The position numbers and the translations under genes are program-made. A stretch of 64,000 nucleotides of DNA from positions 62,001 to 126,000 of the forward strand of contig JABGYD010000035.1 in assembly GCA_018675425.1 (NCBI GenBank), in the 5' to 3' direction. This document shows, in pieces, positions 17,169 through 26,256 of this stretch. This DNA is from Kordiimonadaceae bacterium. GTDB lineage: Bacteria; Pseudomonadota; Alphaproteobacteria; Sphingomonadales; Emcibacteraceae. The notes below the pieces were generated by a model. That model did no database searches. It was given only the letters and a program-made list of their open reading frames with translations, and was not told the origin of the DNA. How positions within the stretch are numbered: the stretch's first letter is position 1; every line of letters starts with the position of its first letter.

Positions 17169-18107
17169 ATGAAAATAATTACTAAGGCTGAAATTGAATT
17201 GCTTTTACCATCTCTAGATCCTATTGCCAGCATAGAGCAAGGGTTTGTGGAGTATTCGGCAAACAAATGTAATGTCCCGCCAGTTGGAGAGCTGATAATG
17301 GATAAGGGTGAAGTTCATATAAAATATGGATGTGTAACTGGCGAAGATTTTTATGTTATTAAAATCGCGTCTGGCTTTTATGGTAACCAGAAAATAGGCC
17401 TTTGTACTAGTAATGGTATGATGTGTGTCTTTTCACAAGATACTGGTGAGGCAGTTGCCATCTTACACGATGAATGTTTATTGACGGATATAAGAACTGC
17501 TATTGCCGGAACTATTTCGGCTAAGTACCTTGCTCCAAAGGATGTCAAGGCAATAGGTATTGTAGGAACTGGTGTTCAGGCACGCATGCAATTAGAATAT
17601 CTTAATTCAGTTACTGATTGCAGGGATGTCATTGTTTGGGGAAGATCTCAAGAGGGTTTGTTGTCTTATAAAAAAGATATGAATGCTGCTGGGTATAAAA
17701 TAAAAACAACTAATGATATGGATGAGCTTTGTGCCAATGCAAATCTCATAGTTACTACAACACCAGCCCTTGAGCCCCTAATTAGTAACGATATCATTCG
17801 TGCTGGGACACATATTACGGCAATGGGTTCGGATACTTTGGAAAAACAAGAACTTGACCCTGAAATACTTTCACGGGCAGACATCGTTGTGGTTGATAGT
17901 ATTCCGCAAAGTGAAACTCGTGGTGAAGTTTGTAAAGCAATGGAAGCTGGAAAGATATCGATCGAAGACATAACTGAATTGGGTAGTATGATCAATGCTT
18001 GTGGCGGTCGTACTTCAGAAGATCAGATTACTGTAGCAGATTTAACTGGAGTAGCTGTTCAGGATATTAAAATTGCTGAAGCTATTTATTTAGCCAGCCT
18101 AACTTAA
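17169..18107 (+). CDS. Ornithine cyclodeaminase / mu-crystallin family protein
   Basis: 312 residues with the two-part layout of the family: N-terminal dimerisation and substrate part (ITKAEIELLLPSLD, then VHIKYGCVTG), and a Rossmann domain with IGIVGTGVQARMQL near residue 132. TDIRTAIAGTISAKYL is the conserved segment before it. Members convert ornithine to proline or reduce imines and ketimines such as delta1-pyrroline-2-carboxylate; which one applies cannot be seen. ATG 17169 is preceded by TTAGGAAAT at good spacing. It has no operon partner. Confidence 0.88.
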   Translation: MKIITKAEIELLLPSLDPIASIEQGFVEYSANKCNVPPVGELIMDKGEVHIKYGCVTGEDFYVIKIASGFYGNQKIGLCTSNGMMCVFSQDTGEAVAILHDECLLTDIRTAIAGTISAKYLAPKDVKAIGIVGTGVQARMQLEYLNSVTDCRDVIVWGRSQEGLLSYKKDMNAAGYKIKTTNDMDELCANANLIVTTTPALEPLISNDIIRAGTHITAMGSDTLEKQELDPEILSRADIVVVDSIPQSETRGEVCKAMEAGKISIEDITELGSMINACGGRTSEDQITVADLTGVAVQDIKIAEAIYLASLT

Positions 18108-18206
18108 GAATAGGAAATTTTAACAGATTTAGTAGTTAATTTTTAGACCAAATCATTAATAACCTAGACCTTAAAATTTATAGTAACTTCGCTAAGCTTA
18201 ATGAAA

Positions 18207-18716
18207 TTAGTTACGACTATTATTAAACTCTACTGATAAAAGTTCTATGCCGCCTTCAAAAGTAGCCGTTCTAAGGTCTCCAATGCCCTCTACGTTGACG
18301 GTGTTAACCTGATTTGTCCATATGTCACGAAGAGCATTATGGATCATGCTTAAGCCTTTGAGGTCTTTTGGTGCAGTTACTTCTTGATAAACCCAAAAAT
18401 ATATCCGTTCGATTTCATGACCCACCGGTGTTAGCTTAAGTTCTTCTCCGTCTATAGGTTTTATAGCAAAGCGATTAGAAACATAGTTGGCAAAAAGTTC
18501 TCTTGTATCTGCCGAGTTTCTAATATCTGCTTTTTTATCAAACAACATTTGCACCGCATGCTCTGTGTCATGAAGATAAAAACGGTGCATCACTTCAAGG
18601 TTGCCACTATTCTTATTAAATAGCACCTTTGTAATTGCTGTGCGAAGCTGATGTGACTGAGCCGGCAACGCTATCATACTAGATAATGCTATAATTATAA
18701 TGAAAACCTTCTTCAT
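18207..18716 (-). CDS. Exported DUF6702-like protein coupled to an M1 peptidase
   Basis: 169 residues with a signal peptide (about 1-21, ending AQSHQ). The rest looks like a small beta-rich domain, with HRFYLHDTEHAV and IERIYFWVYQEV segments like those of DUF6702 proteins, which often accompany secreted M1-family peptidases. Its ATG overlaps the stop of the upstream M1 gene by one base, so the two are made together, and it may be a periplasmic partner or chaperone. No catalytic motif is visible. Confidence 0.7.
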   Translation of the reverse strand: MKKVFIIIIALSSMIALPAQSHQLRTAITKVLFNKNSGNLEVMHRFYLHDTEHAVQMLFDKKADIRNSADTRELFANYVSNRFAIKPIDGEELKLTPVGHEIERIYFWVYQEVTAPKDLKGLSMIHNALRDIWTNQVNTVNVEGIGDLRTATFEGGIELLSVEFNNSRN

Positions 18717-21130
18717 TAATTATCATCTTCCTCGGTTTTAAGCTCGGTCTTAATATCGTGCATTATGTCCCGGCGCTTAAGGCCAGTTCGGGGCAGGCTT
18801 TTAAAGGCCTCGATGCGCGATGGAATGATACGGCGTGGATAATGGTTATTTTCAACATCTACATCCGCTGTTTCCCAGCGTGGATCAATCACAACCTTTA
18901 CAAGCTCTTTATCAAGCACGAGAAGCTTTTTCACTGATTTATAGCTACGGCGCCAGATTTCAGCTGGGATATTGTAATTTTCCTTTGAGCCATCTGTATA
19001 AGTAAGCTCAAGAAGAATAGGCATCACTAGCCCACCTTTATTGGAAAATTCTAGAACATAGTAATTCTTGTCTTCTTCCACAGCGCGGGTGAAAGTTGCT
19101 TTTTCAATATCGTCCAGACCATTTAAGAAATCAAAATATGAATTGCGTTCTTTATTAGTAACCGTGAACTGATCATTTTCATCATGGAAGTCACGAACGT
19201 CAGGATTACGGTCTACCCATGACATCATGCCTTCTTCCTGATTACGTGCACTAAACACTGAAGAAGGCTTGGCGTTATTTTCATTTCTACGACGACTGAA
19301 ATCAATGTCAGGATCTTTGGTATCCATCCGCATGGCATAAATATGATCGAGCGAAATATCCACATGATCGGTGGTGTAATACCATCCGCGCCAGAACCAG
19401 TCGAGGTCAACGCCTGATGCTTCCTCCATAGTACGGAAGAAATCAGAAGGGGTAGGGCGCTTAAACATCCAGCGTCTTGAATATTCCTTAAAGGCGAAAT
19501 CGAATAGATCGCGGCCAAGGATTGTTTCACGAAGGATATTAAGAGAAACGGCTGGTTTAGTATAAGCATTAGGACCAAGACGCAGCACGCTATCAGACTG
19601 GGTCATGATGGGCGTTTGATTTTGTGATTTCATATATTCAATTATATCTGATGGTTCTGTTGAACCCATTTCATAGTCCCATTCTCGGCCCGCAACACTA
19701 TCAAGATAGCTGTTCAAGCCTTCATCCATCCATGTCCATTGACGTTCGTCTGAATTTACAATCATGGGGAAGTACATATGCCCAATTTCGTGAATAACTA
19801 CGCCAATGAGGAATTCTTTTTCGGCAGCGGTGTAGGTGCGTGTTCCATCATCATGGAGAATTGTGCGGGGTCCATTAAAAGTAATCATTGGGTATTCCAT
19901 ACCACCAACTGGTCCGTTTACAGAAATTGCGACGGGGTAGGGATAGTCGAACGAAATGCGGCTATATACCTCCATTGTATGGATGACTACTTCTGTTGAA
20001 TATTTTTCCCAAAGTTCGCCACCCTCTTTTGGAAAAAATGACATTGCCATTACAAATGGACGAACAGTTCCACCTTGGTTATAGCCTTTTGCATCCCAGG
20101 CAAATTTACGCGAGGCTGCCCAAGCAAAATCACGGATATCTTCTCCTTTGAAGTGCCAAGTTTTTTTATTCGAAGTCCCTGATTGTTCATTTTCAAGGGC
20201 CTCTTCAGGTGTTACAATATAGACTGGGGTCTCAGAATTTTTGGCTTGCTCCAAACGGTTAATTTGCTCAGATGTCAAAACATCAGACATGTTTTGAAGA
20301 ACGCCCGTTGAAGCTACTATATGATCATCAGGAACCGTTAAGCGCACATCAAAATTTCCAAATTCTTGTGTAAACTCGCCAGAGCCAAGAAATTCTTTTG
20401 CTGTCCACGCTTCATAGTCAGTATAAGCTCCCATACGCGGATACCACTGTGACATTTCATATATGTAGCCGCCACCTTCAATTTGGTCGTCTGGAAAGTG
20501 TTCAAAGCCACCACGACCGCCTATTACATCGCTTTCTATAATATTAAAGGCGTAGTTAATGGAAAACTTTACTGCAGAACCCGAAGCTAATGTTTTTGGT
20601 AAGTCAATGCGCATTTTTGTGCCAACAATTGTAAACTTAAGGTCTCGATCTTTAGATTTGACAGTGTTAATTTCAAAACCAAATTCACGGTCAGCCATAA
20701 GTTGTTGTTGACGAAGTTGACCAAGGCTCAGGCGGGCGGGGTCGCCGTTGAAGCCTTTAAGATTTGAGGGCGATCCGTATGTAGACGTTTTATTTTGCAT
20801 GGAGTTTTTATTAAATCGATTTTGATCTAACTGCACCCATAGAAAACGTAAGTTATCAGGTGAATTGTTATGATAGGTAATTTCTACATCACCTGTAATT
20901 CTATGATTTTCCTCATCTAGACTAACGTCAATTAAGTAATCAGCCCGTTGTTGCCAATATTCATGGCCTGGTTCACCACCCGCGGTTCTGTAAGTATTAG
21001 CCGTTGGTAAAATTTCGTCAAGCTGTCTGAACTTATCAACATAATCACCTTTCGTTTGCTCTACTTGTGTAAAGGCAATACCTGTGCCGAAAAAAGTGAA
21101 TACGAGTAAAAGTAATATTTTGCGAAACAT
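18716..21130 (-). CDS. Exported M1-family zinc metallopeptidase
   Basis: 804 residues counted from ATG 21130. The zinc motif is HEIGH at about 447-451 with the third ligand Glu exactly 18 residues on (WMDEGLNSY), preceded by GGMEYP, the counterpart of the GxMEN exopeptidase motif. A signal peptide (MFRKILLLLVFTFFGTG) marks it as periplasmic or outer-membrane bound. An in-frame ATG at 21145 would add five residues but has no better ribosome site. It probably trims peptides outside the cytoplasm. A small exported partner overlaps its stop. Confidence 0.9.
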   Translation of the reverse strand: MFRKILLLLVFTFFGTGIAFTQVEQTKGDYVDKFRQLDEILPTANTYRTAGGEPGHEYWQQRADYLIDVSLDEENHRITGDVEITYHNNSPDNLRFLWVQLDQNRFNKNSMQNKTSTYGSPSNLKGFNGDPARLSLGQLRQQQLMADREFGFEINTVKSKDRDLKFTIVGTKMRIDLPKTLASGSAVKFSINYAFNIIESDVIGGRGGFEHFPDDQIEGGGYIYEMSQWYPRMGAYTDYEAWTAKEFLGSGEFTQEFGNFDVRLTVPDDHIVASTGVLQNMSDVLTSEQINRLEQAKNSETPVYIVTPEEALENEQSGTSNKKTWHFKGEDIRDFAWAASRKFAWDAKGYNQGGTVRPFVMAMSFFPKEGGELWEKYSTEVVIHTMEVYSRISFDYPYPVAISVNGPVGGMEYPMITFNGPRTILHDDGTRTYTAAEKEFLIGVVIHEIGHMYFPMIVNSDERQWTWMDEGLNSYLDSVAGREWDYEMGSTEPSDIIEYMKSQNQTPIMTQSDSVLRLGPNAYTKPAVSLNILRETILGRDLFDFAFKEYSRRWMFKRPTPSDFFRTMEEASGVDLDWFWRGWYYTTDHVDISLDHIYAMRMDTKDPDIDFSRRRNENNAKPSSVFSARNQEEGMMSWVDRNPDVRDFHDENDQFTVTNKERNSYFDFLNGLDDIEKATFTRAVEEDKNYYVLEFSNKGGLVMPILLELTYTDGSKENYNIPAEIWRRSYKSVKKLLVLDKELVKVVIDPRWETADVDVENNHYPRRIIPSRIEAFKSLPRTGLKRRDIMHDIKTELKTEEDDN

Positions 21131-21244
21131 GAAACTAGACCCCATTAAATTTTTTGAAAAATATAACTACCAGAGGGGTCTCTGACTAGTAAATAATACA
21201 TTTTATTTCTATGTTTGCATAATTAGTTAAAAAAATTTTAGGTA

Positions 21245-21733
21245 TTAATTTATTTTTTCTGCTTCTCGCTCTAAGTTTTTTTTTATGTTTATGGTTTGTG
21301 GATGTTTTTCACCAAGATATTCAGAAATTATTTTGTAGGCTACATTAAAATGATGTATGGCATTTTTTCTATTCTCTAATAGGCTATAAACATTGCCCAT
21401 GTTATTATGGATTGCTGCTACGTTAGGGTGATTATTTCCAAACTTTTCTATATCAATATAAAGTGCTTTCTGTAAGTAATTTAATGAACTTTTAAACTCT
21501 CCGAGTTTCATTGCCATATATGCCGTACTATTGATAAAAGTTGAATTACTGGGGTCAAGGTTTGTTGCTTCTTGAAGGTGTTTATATGCCTTAATATCAT
21601 TTTTCGCTAACATTGCTGCTTTTGCAAGTTCATTCTCTGCAATAGAGTTACTGATTTTTTGGTGACTAATTTGAGCAAATGAGGGGCTATCATGTATAAT
21701 AATTATTAGGCTTAAAATAATAAATTTAAACAT
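21245..21733 (-). CDS. Exported tetratricopeptide repeat protein
   Basis: 162 residues with a signal peptide (about 1-20, ending SFAQ). At least two clear TPR units follow, e.g. SSLNYLQKALYID and NMGNVYSLLENRKNAIHHFN, the second kind typical of TPR_12/kinesin-light-chain-like repeats (NNMGNVY). TPRs hold partner proteins; none can be named. It lies between the M1 gene and the tRNA-Cys gene and is transcribed away from the latter. Confidence 0.75.
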   Translation of the reverse strand: MFKFIILSLIIIIHDSPSFAQISHQKISNSIAENELAKAAMLAKNDIKAYKHLQEATNLDPSNSTFINSTAYMAMKLGEFKSSLNYLQKALYIDIEKFGNNHPNVAAIHNNMGNVYSLLENRKNAIHHFNVAYKIISEYLGEKHPQTINIKKNLEREAEKIN

Positions 21734-21815
21734 AATATTGTCCCTTAATTAGTCTTGAAATATCTTTTTTCATCATACAAAAATTTAGATATCATAAGGT
21801 TTGGAAATAATAAAA

Positions 21816-21889
21816 TGGAGGTGCGGACCGGATTTGAACCGGTGTACGCGGATTTGCAATCCGCTGCGTAGCCTCTCCGCCACCGCACC
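21816..21889 (-). tRNA. tRNA-Cys (anticodon GCA)
   Basis: On the minus strand the 74-base sequence folds as a cloverleaf. The acceptor arm pairs GGTGCGG (21889-21883) with CCGCACC (21826-21820), the anticodon loop is ATTGCAAAT in a CGG/CCG-closed stem, and the T arm holds GGTTCAAATCC. The discriminator base U and an encoded CCA end follow. GCA reads cysteine codons, and U73 is the usual cysteine identity base. No integrase or att-type duplication was seen beside it. Confidence 0.95.
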
Positions 21890-21976
21890 ATTCCGTGAAA
21901 ACTTTACTTCGCACAATAGTGTAGGCATATCAAGTAAGAAATTGAAAAAAAATTTAAAACAGGATAGGTTTGTCAA

Positions 21977-22501
21977 ATGGCTTATTTTAAAAATTTTATA
22001 TTGTTGCCAATATTTTTTATAGCAATCAGTTGCAGTGGAGTTGACATGTATAACACGTCCTACACACCAAGCATGTTGATGCCCTTAGAAACACGAGCTT
22101 TCCTTCTTGAGGAGGGAACGCGGCCAACATTAATAATGACACCTGATATAGAAAAAGATCTTGAGGTTTTGATAAATCAAAATTATGTAATTGTTGGGGA
22201 AAGTAAATTTAATGGGCCTGAGGGTGGTGTAGATGATGCTATTGGACTTGCAAAAAAACTTGGCGTCACACATATTTTATTAAATGCAAAATATGCTTAT
22301 GATGCCTCCAAAAAAGCTTATAAGTATGTTGAAAATTTTGATTACATTCCACTAGAATCTGGCTACCTTGCAGGTACGGGACAAGTTTATAGCCAAATAT
22401 TCTATGAAAAAATTCCAAATCCAATTTATGTTCCCTATCGAAAAAATGTATCTGTTTATCATCACCGGGCTATTTTTTTGGTTAAGATGAAGAAGCAATA
22501 G
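21977..22501 (+). CDS. Putative lipoprotein of unknown function
   Basis: 174 residues. The N-terminus (FKNFILLPIFFIAISCSG) is a lipoprotein signal with Cys at about residue 19 in IAISC. The mature part has a segment YVIVGESKFNGPEGG followed by AIGLAKKLGVTHILLN, a pattern seen in uncharacterised proteobacterial lipoproteins; the rest is rich in Tyr. I do not recognise a catalytic motif. It starts 88 bases downstream of, and divergent from, the tRNA-Cys gene. Confidence 0.65.
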   Translation: MAYFKNFILLPIFFIAISCSGVDMYNTSYTPSMLMPLETRAFLLEEGTRPTLIMTPDIEKDLEVLINQNYVIVGESKFNGPEGGVDDAIGLAKKLGVTHILLNAKYAYDASKKAYKYVENFDYIPLESGYLAGTGQVYSQIFYEKIPNPIYVPYRKNVSVYHHRAIFLVKMKKQ

Positions 22502-22515
22502 AATTGAAGAATTAA

Positions 22516-22977
22516 TTATGGATTTAAAAATACACAAACATCAGTTTTTCCTTTTGGTAGGATGTATAAGTTAAATTCGCTTATATTATTTGGTCCAGAC
22601 GCAAGACTATTTTCAAGACGGCGCAGATCATCTTCCAATGCCTCAAGCACCCTTTCATCGGAAAGGTTTTTGGATTTTTCACTAAGTGTAATTCTTCGTT
22701 TAGTTATTTCCATTTGCTGTTTTGGTCTGTGAATACTCTCATAGTTTTTTATATAAGATTCATAAATTTCACTTCTATGCTCTATGTTTATCTTAGCAAC
22801 ACAGTTACAGTCAGTATAGTTATTTTTAATCTTACAACCATTAAAAGTTTGTTTGTAGAGGTCTTGATCACGTTTTGTTACATTCGATAAGTCGAGGTTG
22901 CTTTGTGAATTTTTATCACATGAAATTAAAACAATGAGGAATAATAGGCTAAAAATATTTAGTAACGTGTTTATCAT
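22516..22977 (-). CDS. Putative small lipoprotein
   Basis: 153 residues with a lipoprotein signal peptide ending in VLISC (Cys about residue 20). The mature chain has three further cysteines close together (CKIKNNYTDCNC), so a disulfide-stabilised region is likely, then a long charged helical stretch around SEKSKNLSDERVLEALEDDL that may form a coiled coil. Function unknown. It converges on the preceding lipoprotein gene with a 14-base gap. Confidence 0.6.
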   Translation of the reverse strand: MINTLLNIFSLLFLIVLISCDKNSQSNLDLSNVTKRDQDLYKQTFNGCKIKNNYTDCNCVAKINIEHRSEIYESYIKNYESIHRPKQQMEITKRRITLSEKSKNLSDERVLEALEDDLRRLENSLASGPNNISEFNLYILPKGKTDVCVFLNP

Positions 22978-23057
22978 TTTTGTACATTCTTAACTTAGAT
23001 ATTAAACTCGCGTGTTAGGGTAAATGATGTTCATTTGGAAATATGTAATAAGAACTT

Positions 23058-23663
23058 TCAGGTGTGGTTCCAGTCATCTGGATTGTTAGAATTTCCAGGA
23101 CTGAGCCCTATGATATCTCCTTCTGTGTGTACGCCAAGCCCAAGAACAGTTCGGTTTGCATAGTTGAAATACGAAGTTACTTGATTAACCTCTAGTATTT
23201 CTCCATCACTGATACCTATTTCTCTCATTTTTTCTATTTGCTGTTTTGTAATTTCAGAAGGATTTTCGGTTAGGCGACGCGCGTAATTAAGCATCAGAAC
23301 ATGTTTACTATCAAATGCTTTTTTTGGAGAATGAATTTCAAGGGCAGCACGAATTTCTAGAGCCCGGTTTTCGTCACCAATTAATCTAGACATTCCTGCA
23401 TAATGGTGATCCACACAATAAAAACATTTATTAATAATTGAGACATAAACCCCTATACATTCTAAAAAATCCTTAGGTATTTCGTTTGATGTATGATGAA
23501 GAACACGCTTGTACATGGACATGTGTGCTTCCATAGTATGGGGGCGAAGTGAATGCGACATCATAATGTTGTCTACATTATTGTTTGGCCCCTTAACTCT
23601 ATCATAAAGTTTTCTTAATTTACCTGCAGCATCTTGATATGAAACAGTATTTATCCAGGCCAT
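23058..23663 (-). CDS. AhpD-like / carboxymuconolactone decarboxylase-family peroxidase-related protein
   Basis: 201 residues. The CxxC of the AhpD fold is in KCFYCVDHHYAG near residue 78, with the His three residues after the second Cys as in alkylhydroperoxidase AhpD. The C-terminal YFNYANRTVLGLGV matches the peroxidase-related branch of the family. It may reduce peroxides with thiols, though many relatives have no tested activity. A very strong ribosome site (GAGGAGGAT) lies a few bases upstream of its ATG, suggesting high expression. It has no operon partner. Confidence 0.85.
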   Translation of the reverse strand: MAWINTVSYQDAAGKLRKLYDRVKGPNNNVDNIMMSHSLRPHTMEAHMSMYKRVLHHTSNEIPKDFLECIGVYVSIINKCFYCVDHHYAGMSRLIGDENRALEIRAALEIHSPKKAFDSKHVLMLNYARRLTENPSEITKQQIEKMREIGISDGEILEVNQVTSYFNYANRTVLGLGVHTEGDIIGLSPGNSNNPDDWNHT

Positions 23664-24015
23664 CTTATATCCTCCTCTTTAGATAGTAATAATCAAATAT
23701 AAACAATTTATATTAATTTTTTTGATTAAACCAGTCCTTAGATCGTGACTAGAAAACCATTTTTATTATTAGCTAATGTATAAATTGTAATACAGTAAAT
23801 AGGCTTAGAGTTACTATCAAGAATTTTATTATATGCCCGATCATTAGAGCTTAGTTATTTTCTTAGTTTAACTAAGGCCGAGTGAATTATCAATAACGAC
23901 TAATGTGGTAATATTTGTTATATTACTAGGAAATAGATTACTGCTATAAACATTCATTGTAGTTATCTTTAAAATTCGATGTTATGTTATCGCTATTTAC
24001 ATTAAGGTTTCAAAA
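23664..24015. other. Intergenic region without a gene
   Basis: 352 bases between the divergent AhpD-like and LysE-type genes, very AT-rich, with stop codons in every frame. Only one notable structure was seen, the inverted repeat at 23908-23926, described separately. Both promoters must lie here, but no convincing sigma-70 pair was found. Confidence 0.5.
23908..23926. promoter_or_regulatory. Candidate operator upstream of the LysE-type exporters
   Basis: GTAATAT-TTGTT-ATATTAC is a perfect inverted repeat with 7-bp arms about 90 bases before the first exporter gene. It contains a T-N11-A box as bound by LysR-type regulators, which commonly control LysE exporters. No such regulator gene is adjacent and the DNA is AT-rich, so this is only a candidate. 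Confidence 0.3.
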
Positions 24016-24606
24016 TTGTCCCTCTTCATACCAATGTTTATATATTCATTCTCAATGGGCATAACACCAGGCCCAAATAACATTATTGCACTTAGCACTG
24101 GTGTTAATTATGGTTTTAAAAAAGCCCTACCATTCGCATTTGGGGTAATAGTAGGCTTTAATCTTCTGATAGCGGCCCTTGGTTTTGGAATTGGAGGTAT
24201 AATAGCAAACAATAATCAATTAATGGATTTGCTGGCTTTTGTGGCGGTAGGATTTATAACGTTTATGGGGTTTAAAATTGCAAGTTCTCCTACTGAAATA
24301 AAAGATGGAAACAATGATAACCCTGGTTTTATTTATGGAGTATTTTTACAACTGATAAATCCTAAAGCATGGACCTCATCTCTTGGAGCTATTGCCGCTT
24401 TTAATCTTGCAGGTAATAATATTGGCATCCTTCTTTACATGTTAATATCTGTTTTTGTCGTATTTTTTTGCATAGTCTTTTGGGCTTATGCGGGATCAAA
24501 AATAACACGATTTCTCTCGAATAAGACCAAACATAGAATTTTTAACTTATTGATGGGCGGTAGTCTTATTCTATTGGCAGCCTATCTTTTCTTTATGAAA
24601 ATTTGA
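24016..24606 (+). CDS. LysE/RhtB-family amino acid exporter (copy 1)
   Basis: 196 residues with about six hydrophobic segments and the hallmark FSMGITPGPNNIIALS near the N-terminus (SxTPGPNN of LysE/RhtB proteins), followed by GxxxGF in the second segment. The family exports lysine, homoserine, threonine or other amino acids. The start is TTG at 24016: AAGG lies nine bases upstream and the next ATG would cut into the first membrane segment. The stop is five bases before the ATG of a second, related exporter gene, and a homoserine dehydrogenase follows in the same direction. Confidence 0.87.
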   Translation: MSLFIPMFIYSFSMGITPGPNNIIALSTGVNYGFKKALPFAFGVIVGFNLLIAALGFGIGGIIANNNQLMDLLAFVAVGFITFMGFKIASSPTEIKDGNNDNPGFIYGVFLQLINPKAWTSSLGAIAAFNLAGNNIGILLYMLISVFVVFFCIVFWAYAGSKITRFLSNKTKHRIFNLLMGGSLILLAAYLFFMKI

Positions 24607-24608
24607 AT

Positions 24609-25208
24609 ATGACTGCCTTTGTCATTACTATTATATTTTATGCTTTTGGTATGTCGATTACACTAGGACCTACGAATATCATTATGATGTCTACAGGGGC
24701 AAACCATGGTTTTAAAAATACCATTCCATTTGCCACTGGTGCTGCATTTGGATTTACTATACTTGTAGTTATTGTTGCATTGGGATTTGGTGAGTTACTA
24801 ACTAAACACATAGTTATTATGCAAACCATGACTTATATTGGATCAATAATGATATGTTTCATGGGTTTTAAAATTGCCTTTTCAAACTCGCATATAAACG
24901 AGAAAAGGACATCTCAACCAAGTTTCTTTTACGGTGCAGTTCTTCAATTTTTAAATCCAAAATCATGGATTGCTTGTATGGCCGGAGTTAGCGCTTTTCA
25001 AATTTCAATAAGCGGAGAACGTTTGGTTATTTACTTATTAATCTATGTGGCTATAGGGTATCTATGCATGCTTGCGTGGGGATTTGCAGGAGTGAAAATA
25101 AATCAATTTTTAAAAGTTGGGCAAAATTTACGTATTTTTAATTATATAATGGGGGCAAGTCTAATTGTTATTGGGGTTTACTTAGCAATTATGGATCAGG
25201 CCATTTAA
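24609..25208 (+). CDS. LysE/RhtB-family amino acid exporter (copy 2)
   Basis: 199 residues, clearly related to the preceding protein throughout (same ITLGPTNIIMMSTGANHGFK layout and the FLNPKSWIAC segment matching LINPKAWTSS of copy 1). The signature is changed here from TPGPNN to TLGPTN. The start is ATG 24609, two bases after the upstream stop; a TTG at 24603 would overlap it. The two may act as a heteromer or as separate pumps with different substrates. Confidence 0.85.
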   Translation: MTAFVITIIFYAFGMSITLGPTNIIMMSTGANHGFKNTIPFATGAAFGFTILVVIVALGFGELLTKHIVIMQTMTYIGSIMICFMGFKIAFSNSHINEKRTSQPSFFYGAVLQFLNPKSWIACMAGVSAFQISISGERLVIYLLIYVAIGYLCMLAWGFAGVKINQFLKVGQNLRIFNYIMGASLIVIGVYLAIMDQAI

Positions 25209-25217
25209 GGATAAAAA

Positions 25218-26231
25218 GTGAAAACTGTAAAAGTGGCTATGCTTGGAATGGGTAGTGTAAATAGGACCCTTTTAAGAATTTTATCAACAAAAAAAGATCG
25301 TTTGGCTAAAAACTATGGAATAGTGTTTAAAGTTATAGCTGCCACGGACACTAGTGGCATTGTGATAGATCATAGTGGCCTAGATTTCTTAGCGCTTGCA
25401 GACCATAAATCGGCTGGTGGATCCTTATCAGATCTAATATCCTATAAGGGAGTTCAGATTGAAAATATACTTAACTCGTTAGATTTAGATCTTCTCTTTG
25501 AGGCTACTCCGGTTCACTTAGAAACGGGTGGAGAGGCACTTAATATTTGCCGGACGGCACTTACACGCGGAATATCAGTGGTGCTAGCTAACAAAGGGCC
25601 TCTGGTACACGGAATTAAGGAGTTGCTTGAAATAGCCAAATTAAGTGGGGCTGGTCTCGAATACTCTGCTACCGTTTGTGGTGGGCTCCCTATCTTAAAT
25701 ATAGGGGCTCGCGATATGATTGCTGGTGATATAAAAATAATTCGTGGAGTTTTTAACGGAACGAGTAATTTTATCATTGAGGCGATGTCAGAGGGTATAA
25801 CTTTTGATCAAGGAATAGAGAAAGCCCAAGCTGTAGGGGCCGCTGAGGCAGACCCTAGCCTTGATACAGGCGGTTGGGATACAGCGTTCAAACTTCTAAT
25901 TATAGCTAATACATTAATGGACGTTAACTTAGGGTTATCAGATATTTCAGTTGAAGGTATAGATAATATTACTCCCAAAAAAATTCAGAGTGCAGAGGCA
26001 TTAGGTAAAACCATTAAACTGGTGGCGTCTGCAGAGGGTGGTAAATTTATTGTTAAGCCAATCGCAGAACCCCGTGAGAGCTTTTTGGGCTCAATTAATG
26101 GTTGGGAGATGGGGGTTGAAATACATTCGGATATTTACGGAGTTAGTTACCATAAATTATATGAAAAAGAACCTATTCCAACAGCTGCTAGCATGATGCG
26201 TGATGCAGTCAATATATTTACAGGTAAGTAG
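25218..26231 (+). CDS. Homoserine dehydrogenase family protein, short form without ACT domain
   Basis: 337 residues. The NAD(P) site is at the N-terminus (VAMLGMGSVNRTLL), and the homoserine dehydrogenase core is clear in the middle: GVFNGTSNFIIEAMSEG and AVGAAEADPSLDTGGWD, with the catalytic Lys expected in DTAFK. It reduces aspartate semialdehyde to homoserine, or runs in reverse. The C-terminal ACT regulatory domain of the 430-residue form is absent, so feedback inhibition by threonine is not expected. Translation starts at GTG 25218 with AAGGAT upstream. It sits nine bases after the second LysE-type gene. Confidence 0.87.
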   Translation: MKTVKVAMLGMGSVNRTLLRILSTKKDRLAKNYGIVFKVIAATDTSGIVIDHSGLDFLALADHKSAGGSLSDLISYKGVQIENILNSLDLDLLFEATPVHLETGGEALNICRTALTRGISVVLANKGPLVHGIKELLEIAKLSGAGLEYSATVCGGLPILNIGARDMIAGDIKIIRGVFNGTSNFIIEAMSEGITFDQGIEKAQAVGAAEADPSLDTGGWDTAFKLLIIANTLMDVNLGLSDISVEGIDNITPKKIQSAEALGKTIKLVASAEGGKFIVKPIAEPRESFLGSINGWEMGVEIHSDIYGVSYHKLYEKEPIPTAASMMRDAVNIFTGK

Positions 26232-26256
26232 TTCTTTATTAACTAGATTAACATCT

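Noticed and set aside
21816-21976. tRNA-Cys as an island attachment site
   Set aside because: No integrase, no direct repeat of the tRNA 3' end and no change of gene style is seen on either side.
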